Positions 14,854 to 23,008 of a stretch of 26,100 nucleotides of DNA are shown one piece after another. The notes under the pieces were generated by a model, which ran no database searches, was not told the origin of the DNA, and saw only the letters and a program-made list of their open reading frames with translations. The position numbers and the translations under genes are program-made. The DNA is from CAYLPJ01 sp964385465 (lineage in GTDB: Bacteria; Planctomycetota; Phycisphaerae; SM23-33). Numbering within the stretch: the stretch's first letter is position 1; each line of letters opens with the position of its first letter. The stretch spans positions 1 through 26,100 of the forward strand of contig CAYLPJ010000070.1 in the NCBI GenBank assembly GCA_964385465.1, read 5' to 3'.

Positions 14854-15426
14854 CTATCGGCCCTTGACCAGCTTAATCATCTTCTCGACAACCTGCTCGA
14901 TATTGAAAGGCTTCTTGATGAATTCGTCGGCCCCGGCTTCCTTGAGCCCGTCGATCTCGGTCGGACTGACCATGCCGGAGATGACGAGGATCTTGATCTT
15001 GGTCAGCTCGGGGTTCTTGCGGATGGTGCGGCAGACCACGTTGCCGTTGATGTCCGGGAGCATGTAGTCCAGCACCACGACGTCGGGATGGAACTGCTGG
15101 GTAAGCACACCGGCATCGTAGCCGGTCTGGGCGGTGGCGACCTCGAACCGCCCGTCGGCGTCGAGGACGTCGACGAACAACTCGACGATCTGCGGGTCGT
15201 CGTCGACGACCAGCACGCGGATCTTGTCGTCGGCCAGCCCCTCCAGCGGGATGCCGTTGTCTTCCATGAACTTGATGAGCTTGTCGCGGGGGATCCGCCG
15301 AAAGCGGCTGCCCGGTACGCGGAAGCCCTCAAGCTGCCCGCTGTCGAAGCATCGGATGATCGTCTGCTGCGAGAGGTTGCAGATCTCCGCAGCTTCGCCG
15401 GTGGTGAAGACGGCCTTGTGCCTCAC
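14854..15426 (-). CDS. Response regulator with N-terminal MerR/excisionase HTH and C-terminal receiver
   Basis: A 190-residue regulator in reversed domain order. Residues 5-60 are a MerR/excisionase-type helix-turn-helix (FTTGEAAEICNLSQQTIIRC, then GFRVPGSRFRRIPRDKL). Residues 68-188 are a receiver domain with D75/D76, phospho-acceptor D120 in VVVLDYMLPD, S150 and K172 in FIKKPF. Phosphorylation by the downstream kinase is the obvious expectation. The GTG at 15426 is preferred over the ATG at 15468, because an AGGAG sequence lies 9 bases before the GTG while the added 14 residues are unconserved in look. It is the first gene of the three-gene unit, 32 bases before the kinase start. The same architecture is familiar from planctomycetes and deltaproteobacteria, where its targets are generally unknown. 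Confidence 0.88.
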   Translation of the reverse strand: MRHKAVFTTGEAAEICNLSQQTIIRCFDSGQLEGFRVPGSRFRRIPRDKLIKFMEDNGIPLEGLADDKIRVLVVDDDPQIVELFVDVLDADGRFEVATAQTGYDAGVLTQQFHPDVVVLDYMLPDINGNVVCRTIRKNPELTKIKILVISGMVSPTEIDGLKEAGADEFIKKPFNIEQVVEKMIKLVKGR

Positions 15427-15555
15427 TGTCCGATTCTCCTGCTGGATCACCCGAGGGCCGCCGGTCATTCTATCCCACGGCGGGATCAGGGCTTTGTGTT
15501 CATCGACCCGCGGGGACCTTCACTTGATCCCCTAATCACTATACCTTTCCGCTCT

Positions 15556-15583
15556 TGCATAGATTACCAGAACAGACAGTCAA
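15556..15583 (-). promoter_or_regulatory. Candidate promoter of the signalling unit
   Basis: On the minus strand TTGACT (15583-15578, 5 of 6) and TATGCA (15561-15556, only 3 of 6) lie 16 bases apart, in a locally AT-rich stretch (15530-15600) upstream of the HTH-receiver gene. A second possible -10, TATAGT, lies just downstream on the same strand but lacks a -35. The remaining part of the 349-base gap 15427-15775 holds the hairpin at 15713-15740 and no gene. Confidence 0.3.
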
Positions 15584-15712
15584 GGCAAGAAGAAGTTTGC
15601 GGAAACCAGGCAGAATACGGGGGTGACGTTGCCAACGGCGGAGAGAGTCGCCGAAGCGGCGAGGGATGGATGGGAACGGGTCAGGGGCGGGGTCGAGGCG
15701 TCGGCGCGTAGC

Positions 15713-15740
15713 TGCGGGCGCGGCTCCTTCCGCGCCCGCA
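15713..15740. repeat. Perfect 11-bp GC hairpin (REP-like or terminator stem)
   Basis: TGCGGGCGCGG (15713-15723), loop CTCCTT, CCGCGCCCGCA (15730-15740) pair without mismatch. It lies 36 bases past the stop of the minus-strand flgM-like gene, after a second smaller stem (CCGGT/ACCGG, about 15748-15766). No T-run follows on the minus strand, so Rho-independent termination is doubtful. A 3'-end-protecting or dispersed palindromic element fits as well. Confidence 0.5.
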
Positions 15741-15775
15741 TAGACTTCCGGTCAGGGCCAACCGGCTACAGAGGT

Positions 15776-16051
15776 CTACATCAGGTCTTCCATGAGCCGG
15801 TCGACGGCCGCGTCGATCCGCTCAGGGGTCTCGTAGGTTCCCGCGGCGATCTCGTCCTTGACGCGGGCGACCAACTCCGCGCGGACGTCGGGGATCTGCC
15901 GCACCTTTTCCGCCAAGGCCGCGGCCGTCGAAATCTCCACCACGTCTTCGACGCCTCCTGCGCCGGATGCGGCGGGATTGGGCACGACCGGATTGGTCGG
16001 CTCGACGGGCCTCGGTGCCCAAGACGGATTGACGCCATGAATGCCGTTCAT
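15776..16051 (-). CDS. flgM: FlgM-like anti-sigma factor
   Basis: A 91-residue small protein. The first 35 residues are Pro/Asn/Ala-rich and probably disordered. Residues 36-90 match the FlgM core: DVVEISTAAALAEKVRQIPD and then RAELVARVKDEIAAGTYETP, ending in a helix AAVDRLMEDL. FlgM holds the flagellar sigma factor FliA (sigma28) inactive until the hook is complete and FlgM is exported. The start at 16051 follows a strong GAGGGAG ribosome-binding site. In-frame residues further upstream are not family-like. No flagellar gene lies next to it in this window, so it is an orphan here. The 223 bases upstream to 16275 hold no recognisable gene. Confidence 0.82.
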   Translation of the reverse strand: MNGIHGVNPSWAPRPVEPTNPVVPNPAASGAGGVEDVVEISTAAALAEKVRQIPDVRAELVARVKDEIAAGTYETPERIDAAVDRLMEDLM

Positions 16052-16274
16052 CGCTCCCTCGTTCTCCCGACCCGACCAGCACCTTGGCGGATCGTCGGCC
16101 AAGCCGGCTCCGGGGGCGCCTCCCATTCGCCCCGCGGGGTACAAGCCATCGGCTCCGGCCGTGTCCTTCTGTCTGTACTGTCAGTCCCGCAGCCCAGCGG
16201 AGTCCTGCGGACCGATCTGCATCCTTGCTGCTTAGATTCTCGGTCAAGTCCCGGATTTGCTTGAACGAATCAGA

Positions 16275-16418
16275 CTATTCCGAATTTCTATAGGTTATTA
16301 TAACACAATTACTTATGTCAGAGATTCGGCGGCCTGAAGGTCCCTCGCCAGATTTCCGCCGATTCCCGCCGACGGAGCCTCGACTCATAGCCTGTAACTT
16401 ATCCAGCTTAACAGCCAT
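16275..16418 (-). CDS. Possible small basic ORF overlapping the mnmG stop
   Basis: An ATG at 16418 lies inside the last codons of mnmG in the +1 frame, preceded by an AGGCGGG stretch, and opens a 47-residue frame ending at 16275. It begins MAVKLDKLQAMSRGSVGG and becomes basic and Ser/Gly/Arg-rich, ending in an AT-rich tail. The stop-start overlap would allow translational coupling to mnmG. I recognise no family. The tail is AT-rich, promoter-like DNA, so this may be chance. Confidence 0.2.
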   Translation of the reverse strand: MAVKLDKLQAMSRGSVGGNRRKSGEGPSGRRISDISNCVIITYRNSE

Positions 16419-18261
16419 CCCGCCTCTCACGTGCCAAGTGGACCGCCAGCACCGTGATGTCCGCCGGCGTGACCCCGCTGATCCGCAGCGCCTGGCCCAG
16501 CGACCGCGGCCGAACCGCCGCCAGCCGCTCCGTCGCTTCGTGACGCAGGTGCGAAACGCCCGCGTAGTCCAACTCCTCCGGAATGAGCTTGCGGTCCAAT
16601 TCCTGCATCCGCTCCAGCGCGGCGGCCTCCTTGGCCAGGTAGCCGGCGTACCGCGCATCGACGACCAGGGATCTCACCGCCGCCGGCTCGGCCCGGCGCA
16701 GGGCCTCCAACTCCCCGGCGACCGGCCTGTTGGTCGCGGCGATGACGGCCGACCAGTCGGCGTCCGGACGGGCGAGCAGTTCCCATAGCGTCTTGCCCCC
16801 CACGCGCGTGCCGCCCAACAGCTCGCCTGCCCGCTCGACCGCGGCCCGGGCGGCGACAAACCGCCGCCAGCGGTCCTCGCCGACCAACCCCACCTCGCGC
16901 CCGATGGGGGTCAGGCGCCGATCCGCGTTGTCGGCCCGCAAGCGAAGTCGGTGCTCGGCGCGGCTGGTGAACATCCGGTAGGGCTCCTCGACGCCCTTGG
17001 TTACCAGGTCGTCGATCATCACGCCGAGGTAGGCCTGATCGCGGCCGAGGACCAGCGGCTCGCCCCCCGCCAGGGCCAGCGCGGCGTTGGCGCCGGCGAG
17101 AAGGCCCTGCCCGGCGGCCTCCTCGTACCCGGTCGTGCCGTTGACCTGCCCGGCGAGGTACAGCCCGCCGACTGCCCGCGTCTCCAGCGTGGCCCGAAGC
17201 TGGGTCGGCTGGAAAAAGTCGTACTCGATGGCATACCCCCAGCGGAGGACTTCGGCGTTCTCCAGCCCGGGGATGCCGTGAACCACCGCGTCCTGGACGT
17301 CGACCGGCAGCGACGTCGCGATGCCGTTGCAGTACACCCACTCCGTCCCCCGCCCTTCCGGCTCGAGGAAGACCAGGTGCGAGGGCTTGTCGGCAAACCG
17401 CTCGATCTTCGTCTCCAGCGACGGGCAGTACCGCGGGCCCGTCGAGCGTATCTGCCCGGTGTACAGCGGGGCGCGGCCAAGGTTCGCGCGGATGACCTCG
17501 TGGACGGCCTCCGTCGTCGAGGTCAGCCAGCACGGGACTTGCTCGACGTCCAGCCCATCGCTCAGAAAGGAAAACGCCGACGGCTCGGTGTCCCCGGCCT
17601 GACGCGTGCAGCGGGACGTGTCGATGCTCTCCGCCGACAGGCGGGGGCACGTGCCGGTCTTCAGCCGCCCGACGGTCAGCCCCTGAGCAACCAGCGACGC
17701 CGTCAGCCCCATGGCCGCCGGCTCGTCGTATCGCCCGCCCGGCCACATCCGGTCGCCCAGGTGCAGCACACCGCCGAGGAACGTCCCGGCCGTGACGACA
17801 ACCGCGCGGCAGGCGAGTTCGCTGTCGGCGCCAGCGTCGGGCGCGCGTACGCCGACCCCGACGATGCGCCCGGCTTCCACGCGGATGTCGGTGACCTCCC
17901 CGGCCAGCACGGTCAGGCCATCGATCCCGGCCAGGGCCTCGCGGACCCACGCGGCGTAGGCGTGGCGGTCGGACTGGCATCGCGGCCCCCAGACGGCCGG
18001 GCCCTTTGACCGGTTGAGCATGCGGAACTGGATGCCCGTTGCGTCGGCGGCCAGGCCCATCAGTCCGCCGAGCGCGTCGATCTCGCGAACCATCTGTCCC
18101 TTGCCCACGCCCCCCACCGCCGGGTTGCAGGACATCTCGGCGATCGTATCCGGATCGAGCGTCACCAGCGCAGTGCTCGCCCCCAGCCGCGCCGCCGCGG
18201 CCGCGGCCTCCACGCCGGCATGCCCCCCGCCGACAACCACGATGTCCACGTCCCGTTGCAT
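16408..18261 (-). CDS. mnmG: tRNA uridine-5-carboxymethylaminomethyl modification enzyme MnmG
   Basis: A 617-residue FAD enzyme (also called GidA) that, with the GTPase MnmE, installs cmnm5 on the wobble uridine of several tRNAs. The sequence shows the FAD-binding VVVGGGHAGVEAA (8-20), SCNPAVGGVGKGQMVREIDA (44-63), GPAVWGPRCQSDR (87-99), the first signature GPRYCPSLETKIERF (275-289) and the second signature GQVNGTTGYEEAAGQG (371-386), then the C-terminal helical MnmE-binding part ending near LRISGVTPADI. Length is normal for the family. A GAGG ribosome-binding site just precedes the ATG at 18261. No mnmE or rsmG is adjacent. It is divergent from the lipoprotein gene at 18418, with a 156-base gap in which no clear promoter was found. 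Confidence 0.96.
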   Translation of the reverse strand: MQRDVDIVVVGGGHAGVEAAAAAARLGASTALVTLDPDTIAEMSCNPAVGGVGKGQMVREIDALGGLMGLAADATGIQFRMLNRSKGPAVWGPRCQSDRHAYAAWVREALAGIDGLTVLAGEVTDIRVEAGRIVGVGVRAPDAGADSELACRAVVVTAGTFLGGVLHLGDRMWPGGRYDEPAAMGLTASLVAQGLTVGRLKTGTCPRLSAESIDTSRCTRQAGDTEPSAFSFLSDGLDVEQVPCWLTSTTEAVHEVIRANLGRAPLYTGQIRSTGPRYCPSLETKIERFADKPSHLVFLEPEGRGTEWVYCNGIATSLPVDVQDAVVHGIPGLENAEVLRWGYAIEYDFFQPTQLRATLETRAVGGLYLAGQVNGTTGYEEAAGQGLLAGANAALALAGGEPLVLGRDQAYLGVMIDDLVTKGVEEPYRMFTSRAEHRLRLRADNADRRLTPIGREVGLVGEDRWRRFVAARAAVERAGELLGGTRVGGKTLWELLARPDADWSAVIAATNRPVAGELEALRRAEPAAVRSLVVDARYAGYLAKEAAALERMQELDRKLIPEELDYAGVSHLRHEATERLAAVRPRSLGQALRISGVTPADITVLAVHLARERRDGC

Positions 18262-18417
18262 CCTCGTCCTTGACCGTCCGCGCCGATGCCGCGACGGCCC
18301 CCATTGTACCTCGACGGGCCGGCGCGGCCATACCCGCGGCGACGCCGGCCGGCTCGCCTCCTACCCGCTTGCTGGCATAGAATGAAGGGGAACAGGGACG
18401 TACCGAAAGGCCAGGCC

Positions 18418-19476
18418 ATGCACGCCACACACCGATGCGCACCGCTCATCCTCGCCATGACACTTGCCGCCGCGCTGACCGCAGGCTGCGAGACGACGAT
18501 GACCGTCCGGCGGTATCCGGCCTTCTACGACCCGCAGCTTCGACGTCTGGCCGTCCTGCCCTTCGACAACGGCACGCTGCACCCGCGGGCGGGGATCTTC
18601 CTCGCCCAGCGCCTCGCCGAGCGGCTGGCCGGCAACGGCACGTACGAGGTGGTCGGCCCCGACACCGTCCGGACGCGGTTGTTCGCCGCCGACCGGACGC
18701 TCGGGTCCGGCGCCACGGACGCCGAACGCGCCGCCGCCCTGGCCGCGGCGACTGACGTCCAGGCGTTCGTGACCGGGGCGGTCCGCAGCTTCGCCGCCGA
18801 CAGCGGCACGCGGATCGACGTCTACGACGATCCCTGGTACTACGGCCCGGGCGCCGGCTTCGGGTACGGCTCATGGCACCGACGGTGGGGATATGGCGTC
18901 GGCGGATACTGGCCCATCGCGCACCGCACACGATACGTCGCCGCCCACGTCGCCGCCGACGCACGTCTCGTCCGCGTGCCGACCGGCGAGGTCCTCTCCA
19001 CCACGCCCCGGCCGGTCCGCGTGCGACTGACCAGCATCGACGAGCCGACCGACCTGCCCGACGACGTCCTCGCCCGGGCCGCCGAGGCCGTCGCCGCCAG
19101 GATCGTCGGAGGCTTCGCCGTCGTGCCCCGCCAGGTCAAGGTCCGCCCCGACCGCGTGCTCCGCCTCGCCGGCCGGGACGAGAAGGGACGATGGCGCGAA
19201 ACCGACGACTTCTCGGCCGACGACGAGGACATGCGCCTCACCGTCGCCCCGCCCCGCGCCGCAGACCGCAACGACCTCCGCGTGACGATCATCCGCCCCG
19301 AGACCGGCGAGCAGGTCGCTCAACGCACCTTCCGATGGTCCGCCGACAACGGGCCGCGAGAGTTGAGCTTCTCCCCCCGCAAACTGGCCGAGACCTACGG
19401 CCCCGGCGACTACGAGGTCCGCCTGGAAGCCGCCGACGCCGGCGAGGCCGTCAGGCGCGAGTTCGAGATCGAGTGA
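18418..19476 (+). CDS. Lipoprotein with CsgG/FlgT-like N-terminal core
   Basis: A 352-residue exported protein. The N-terminus is a lipoprotein signal (CAPLILAMTLAAALTAGC) with the lipidated cysteine at 24. Thr at -3 is allowed though not typical. Residues 35-180 read RRLAVLPFDNGTLHPRAG, AQRLAERL and YEVVGPDTVRTRL, the pattern of CsgG, LpoB and FlgT-type proteins that assemble at the outer membrane. The core is interrupted by a Gly/Tyr/Trp-rich stretch (about residues 137-165: PWYYGPGAGFGYGSW and on). The C-terminal half (240-352) is beta-rich (LRVTIIRPETGEQVAQRTF). The role is unknown, and polymer export or envelope assembly is inference. The start is set by the signal peptide, with GAAAGG 7 bases upstream. 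A further ATG at 18382 is less likely. Confidence 0.7.
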   Translation: MHATHRCAPLILAMTLAAALTAGCETTMTVRRYPAFYDPQLRRLAVLPFDNGTLHPRAGIFLAQRLAERLAGNGTYEVVGPDTVRTRLFAADRTLGSGATDAERAAALAAATDVQAFVTGAVRSFAADSGTRIDVYDDPWYYGPGAGFGYGSWHRRWGYGVGGYWPIAHRTRYVAAHVAADARLVRVPTGEVLSTTPRPVRVRLTSIDEPTDLPDDVLARAAEAVAARIVGGFAVVPRQVKVRPDRVLRLAGRDEKGRWRETDDFSADDEDMRLTVAPPRAADRNDLRVTIIRPETGEQVAQRTFRWSADNGPRELSFSPRKLAETYGPGDYEVRLEAADAGEAVRREFEIE

Positions 19477-19500
19477 CCCCGCCGGCGGCTGCGGGCCGCC

Positions 19501-20388
19501 TCACGGCCTGGCCAGGAAGCCGTGCCTGGTGAGGAACTCGTCGGTCCGGCGCATGATCTGCTCGTCGAAGTACCGCCCGTATTCCTGGTCGGGATCGGCG
19601 AGGTAGTGTTTCCGCCCCTCGACGGGGACGAGCGCGACGCTGTTGCCCATCGATTTCGACTTGGCGACGAAGCGGCGGACGACCCAGAAGGGCACGGTGC
19701 AGTCGTCCTTGCCGTGGAAGGCCAGCAGGGGCGGCATGTCGGCCTTGAGGTTGTGGTGCGGGGAGATGGACCAGATCTCCTCCCGCCGGTCGCCCAGCAG
19801 CATGTCCACCCAGGCCTCCAACGTGTTGACGTTGCTGGAATAGAGCACCAGGGCATTGGGCACGGGACTGACCGACAGATCGTCGGTGGACTCGTTGACC
19901 TTGTCGATCAGCACCGTGGACAGGGCAAGCTGCCCCCCGGCCGACTGGCCCGAGGCGACGATCCGGTTGGGATCGACGTGCAGGGCCTCCGCCCGCCCCC
20001 GCAGCCACCGCAGCGCGGACCGCGCGTCCTTGACGCTCTCCACCGGCGTGATCGTCGGGTGCGGCACGTTGCCGTCGGCCTTGATCGACAGGCGGTAGGC
20101 GAAGCTGAACGCCGCCACGCCCTTGGCCGCGTATCGCCGGCACGCGGCGTGGAACTCCTCCGGGCTGCCGTACGCCCAGCCGCCGCCGTGGAAGAAGGCG
20201 ATCGCCGGCCAGCCGCCCGGCGGCGCCGAGCCTTTCGGCCGGAAGACATCGACCTTCAGCTCCTGCCCGCCGACCGTCTTGTACACCTGTTGCCGCGGCT
20301 CCACCGGCCCGGTCGCCTCCGCCGCATGAGACAGCGCAAAGCACCCGAGCAGCCCGGCAGCGATAGATTGCGAGCGACCATGAACCAT
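19501..20388 (-). CDS. Secreted alpha/beta hydrolase (acetyl-esterase/lipase-like)
   Basis: A 295-residue hydrolase with an N-terminal signal peptide (AAGLLGCFALSHAAEA, cleavage likely near 24). The oxyanion hole motif FFHGGGWAYG (65-74), the nucleophile elbow SGQSAGGQ (S149), an acid in GKDDCTVP (D229) and the base in GRKHYLAD (H261) give a full catalytic triad of the BD-FAE/esterase-lipase type. Such enzymes remove acetyl or feruloyl groups from polysaccharides or cleave small esters, and the substrate is not readable. ATG 20388 is preferred to the ATG at 20397 because AAGG lies 9 bases before it and directly abuts the other. It lies 73 bases behind the propeller/PKD/LamG gene on the same strand, so the two are probably co-expressed. 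The gap holds a GGCGCC-AAGC-GGCGCC hairpin (20419-20434). Confidence 0.88.
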   Translation of the reverse strand: MVHGRSQSIAAGLLGCFALSHAAEATGPVEPRQQVYKTVGGQELKVDVFRPKGSAPPGGWPAIAFFHGGGWAYGSPEEFHAACRRYAAKGVAAFSFAYRLSIKADGNVPHPTITPVESVKDARSALRWLRGRAEALHVDPNRIVASGQSAGGQLALSTVLIDKVNESTDDLSVSPVPNALVLYSSNVNTLEAWVDMLLGDRREEIWSISPHHNLKADMPPLLAFHGKDDCTVPFWVVRRFVAKSKSMGNSVALVPVEGRKHYLADPDQEYGRYFDEQIMRRTDEFLTRHGFLARP

Positions 20389-20461
20389 TCCGATCATCCT
20401 TTCATTCCACGTGTCGCTGGCGCCAAGCGGCGCCGCGCCGGGCGGGGTTTCCCGGGTGCCC

Positions 20462-22948
20462 TCACCGGCCGACGTTGTAATAGAGCGGGGCGTCCAGGTC
20501 CATCTCGAGCGTCTCTGCGAGATAGGTGGACTCAAGCTGCGGCTGGGCCGCGAACGGCTCGAGCGTCACGTCGAGCTTCTGTCCTGCTTTGGCGCGAGCG
20601 CCCGGTTGAGTCTTGCCGTCGAGGATCGCCCAGTCGGCCACGAAGACGCGCCGCCCCCGCGCCAGCTCCCCCTCGCCGGCCCCGCCGGTGACCTCCACTT
20701 CGTGGACGATCAGGGCCTCGCGGTACGGGGCGATATCCGCGAGCTTCGGCGCCTGCGAGGCCCGGACCACTCTGGCCTCGACACGGGTTCGGGGCACGGC
20801 CTCTCGCCGGGCGAGTTTGACGCGCACCGCCCGCCAGTGCCGGGCCACCTCCTCCGGCGTGAGCGGGCGGTCATAGATGGCCACGCTCTCGACGGACCCG
20901 TCCCAGTTCCGCCCGCCGGAGTGCTCATCGCCGAAGACCAGGTGCATCGCCTCCCAGTTGGCGAAGTCGCCGGTGACCGCCTTCGACCGCAGCGCGACCT
21001 CGCCGTTGCGGTACGCCGTCAGTTGGCCCTCGTGGTACGTCACCACCACGTGCACCGCTTTCCCGGCGACGATGGGGAACAGGTCCACGCTGGGATTCGT
21101 GCCGTTGCCCCCCGTCCTCGGCGTGCGGAGCCGCATATTGAGCTTGCCGCCCTGCTGACCCAGCGTGAAGTTGCGAGAACTCGGGTTCCTGGAGAAGGAC
21201 ACGATCCGCGCCGGCCCCGATTGATCCGGCGACCGGGGCGTGACCAGCGCCTCGATCGTCAAGGCGTTCGACCGCTTCAGACGCTCCAGGAGGCGCCTCT
21301 CGGCCAGCTCACCGACCGCGAACGCGCCGTCGTCGACCACCATCGCGTGGTGCCGGTCCAGCCGCCCCCGGCCGACGGGGGCGAGCTTGGGCTCCCACTC
21401 GCCGTCGGGGGAGTCGAGCCGGTTGCGGGCCTTGGCGGAGTCGAAGACGAACACCAGCCCCTCCCGTGTCGTCGGCCAGACCGCACGGCGCAACTCCAGC
21501 GACGCCGGGGCCATCGCGTGTCGCGACTGCGAGCGGTCCCGCACGCCGACGATGCCGACGGTGTCGGGATTCGGCGGCCGGGTCGCAAGCTTCACGATCA
21601 GCGTCTCGCCCTCGGCCGCGAGCCGCTCCACGCGGGCGCCGCAGCCCAGCGTCACCCTCGCGGTTCGGGCGTCGATGGGTTCGTCGAAGACGATGTGCAC
21701 CTCGTTCTTCCCGGCGAGGAAGACCGACAGCGGCTTCGGCGGTCGGGGCGGCCTTACAGTCACGCGGCCTTTGAGCTTCCGCCGGTCCCGCGTCGCCGTC
21801 ACGCGGTAGCTGCCCGCCTTCCGGTAGAGGTGCGAGCCCTTCCGGCCCCGGGAGCCGTCGCCGTAGTCCCACGCCCAGTCGCCGGGACGTTTGACGTCGT
21901 CGTGGGTGAAGGTCGCGGTGAACGGCGCCTCGCCGCGCTGCTCGAGGAAGTCCAGCGAGCTGAGCCAGACGGTCGGGTAGCGGTCGGTCTTGGGGTGGAA
22001 GGTGATCCGCACGGCCCCGCCGGAGAACCGCAGGCTCTCGGGGTCGAGCGGCCCGACAAAAATATCGTAGTCGCTGTTGTTGTGGTCGTGCTGCTTCGGC
22101 GATGCCCCGAAGGCGAGCAGGCGCTGGCAGGGCGAGAGCATGGGGAAGTACAGGTACCGCCTGGCCCTCGGAAGCCGGGGGTCGTGCTTCTCGATGATCG
22201 GCTCCGCCCGGCCGCTGTGAAGGTGGATGCGGGTGATCGGCCCCCCGGCGCCGCTCATGCGAATCCCCCACGTGCCGTCCTGCGAGAAGTAGGGCTCGCA
22301 CCCGCCGTGCCGCTTGCCCCGGCCGGTCAGTTTCCGGCGGGCCAGGTCCATCGGGTGGTAGTGGTACCGGTCGGCGGCGTAGGTGCCGGTGGGGTTGGGC
22401 AGCAGGGAGCGTGCGCGGGGGAGAACCGGCTCGCCGGACGTGCCGGTCTCGAGGTCGTACCGACGGGCCCTGCCCTCGCCGTCCATGTAGTAGAAGCTTC
22501 CCGCGTCGATCCACGTGACGGCGCGGTCGCCGCCGGAGACCAGCTTCACGCTGTCGACGACCGCACGGTCCGCCCCGCCGGGCAGGTCGATCAGGCGAAG
22601 CTGCACCTTCCCGCGGATCTTGCCGTACATCGAACTGCCCCGGGTCATGCGGACGTACGCGAGGCGCCGGCCGTCCGGGGAAATGTGCGGGGCGTAGTGC
22701 TCGTACTCCCCGTCGTCGATCGACAGGCGATACGGCGTTCCACCGGCCAGCCGCGTCGCGTAGATTCGCCAGCGCCCCTCGCGGTTGGTCTCCCAGGCGA
22801 TGATCCCCTCGCCCAGCGAGGCCAGCTTCGCGCGGCCGGCCCGCCAGTGGGCCGGATCGTCGATCCCCCCGGCCGACCGGGCGCCGGCCGCAAGCAGACC
22901 GACGGAGACCGCCCACACCACCACGCCTCGGATCGTTCCATGTCGCAC
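20462..22948 (-). CDS. Secreted multidomain protein: TolB/PD40 propeller, PKD and LamG domains
   Basis: An 828-residue exported protein. It starts with GTG (22948), 6 bases after a GGAAGG ribosome-binding site, and has a signal peptide (GVVVWAVSVGLLAAGARSAG). The open frame to 23152 adds non-family residues. Residues about 40-330 hold repeated PD40 blades (APHISPDGRRLAYVR, AADRYHYHP, YFPMLSPCQRLLAFG). About 335-410 is a PKD domain with the signature WDYGDGS and SHLYRKAGSYRVTAT. An Ig-like strand set follows (VHIVFDEPIDARTARVTL). About 560-700 is a LamG/concanavalin-like domain (ALTIEALVTPRSP, VHVVVTYHEGQLTAYRNGEV, SVAIYDRPLTPEEVARHW). All are binding or scaffold modules and no catalytic domain is seen. 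Carbohydrate binding at the cell surface is inferred, together with the esterase downstream. Confidence 0.82.
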   Translation of the reverse strand: MRHGTIRGVVVWAVSVGLLAAGARSAGGIDDPAHWRAGRAKLASLGEGIIAWETNREGRWRIYATRLAGGTPYRLSIDDGEYEHYAPHISPDGRRLAYVRMTRGSSMYGKIRGKVQLRLIDLPGGADRAVVDSVKLVSGGDRAVTWIDAGSFYYMDGEGRARRYDLETGTSGEPVLPRARSLLPNPTGTYAADRYHYHPMDLARRKLTGRGKRHGGCEPYFSQDGTWGIRMSGAGGPITRIHLHSGRAEPIIEKHDPRLPRARRYLYFPMLSPCQRLLAFGASPKQHDHNNSDYDIFVGPLDPESLRFSGGAVRITFHPKTDRYPTVWLSSLDFLEQRGEAPFTATFTHDDVKRPGDWAWDYGDGSRGRKGSHLYRKAGSYRVTATRDRRKLKGRVTVRPPRPPKPLSVFLAGKNEVHIVFDEPIDARTARVTLGCGARVERLAAEGETLIVKLATRPPNPDTVGIVGVRDRSQSRHAMAPASLELRRAVWPTTREGLVFVFDSAKARNRLDSPDGEWEPKLAPVGRGRLDRHHAMVVDDGAFAVGELAERRLLERLKRSNALTIEALVTPRSPDQSGPARIVSFSRNPSSRNFTLGQQGGKLNMRLRTPRTGGNGTNPSVDLFPIVAGKAVHVVVTYHEGQLTAYRNGEVALRSKAVTGDFANWEAMHLVFGDEHSGGRNWDGSVESVAIYDRPLTPEEVARHWRAVRVKLARREAVPRTRVEARVVRASQAPKLADIAPYREALIVHEVEVTGGAGEGELARGRRVFVADWAILDGKTQPGARAKAGQKLDVTLEPFAAQPQLESTYLAETLEMDLDAPLYYNVGR

Positions 22949-23008
22949 AAAACACCTTCCGGTTCTGGACGCCCCTTGCTGTCCTGCCGGCCCTGTGCCG
23001 GACCGCCC

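Noticed and set aside
15713..15740. Calling the perfect hairpin a Rho-independent terminator of flgM
   Set aside because: No T-run follows on the minus strand, so it was kept as a palindromic repeat only.
16041..16235. A 64-codon plus-strand frame with a Cys-rich end (SFCLYCQSRSPAESCGPICI)
   Set aside because: It is antisense to the flgM start region, has no ribosome-binding site and no known pattern. The cysteines are probably chance.
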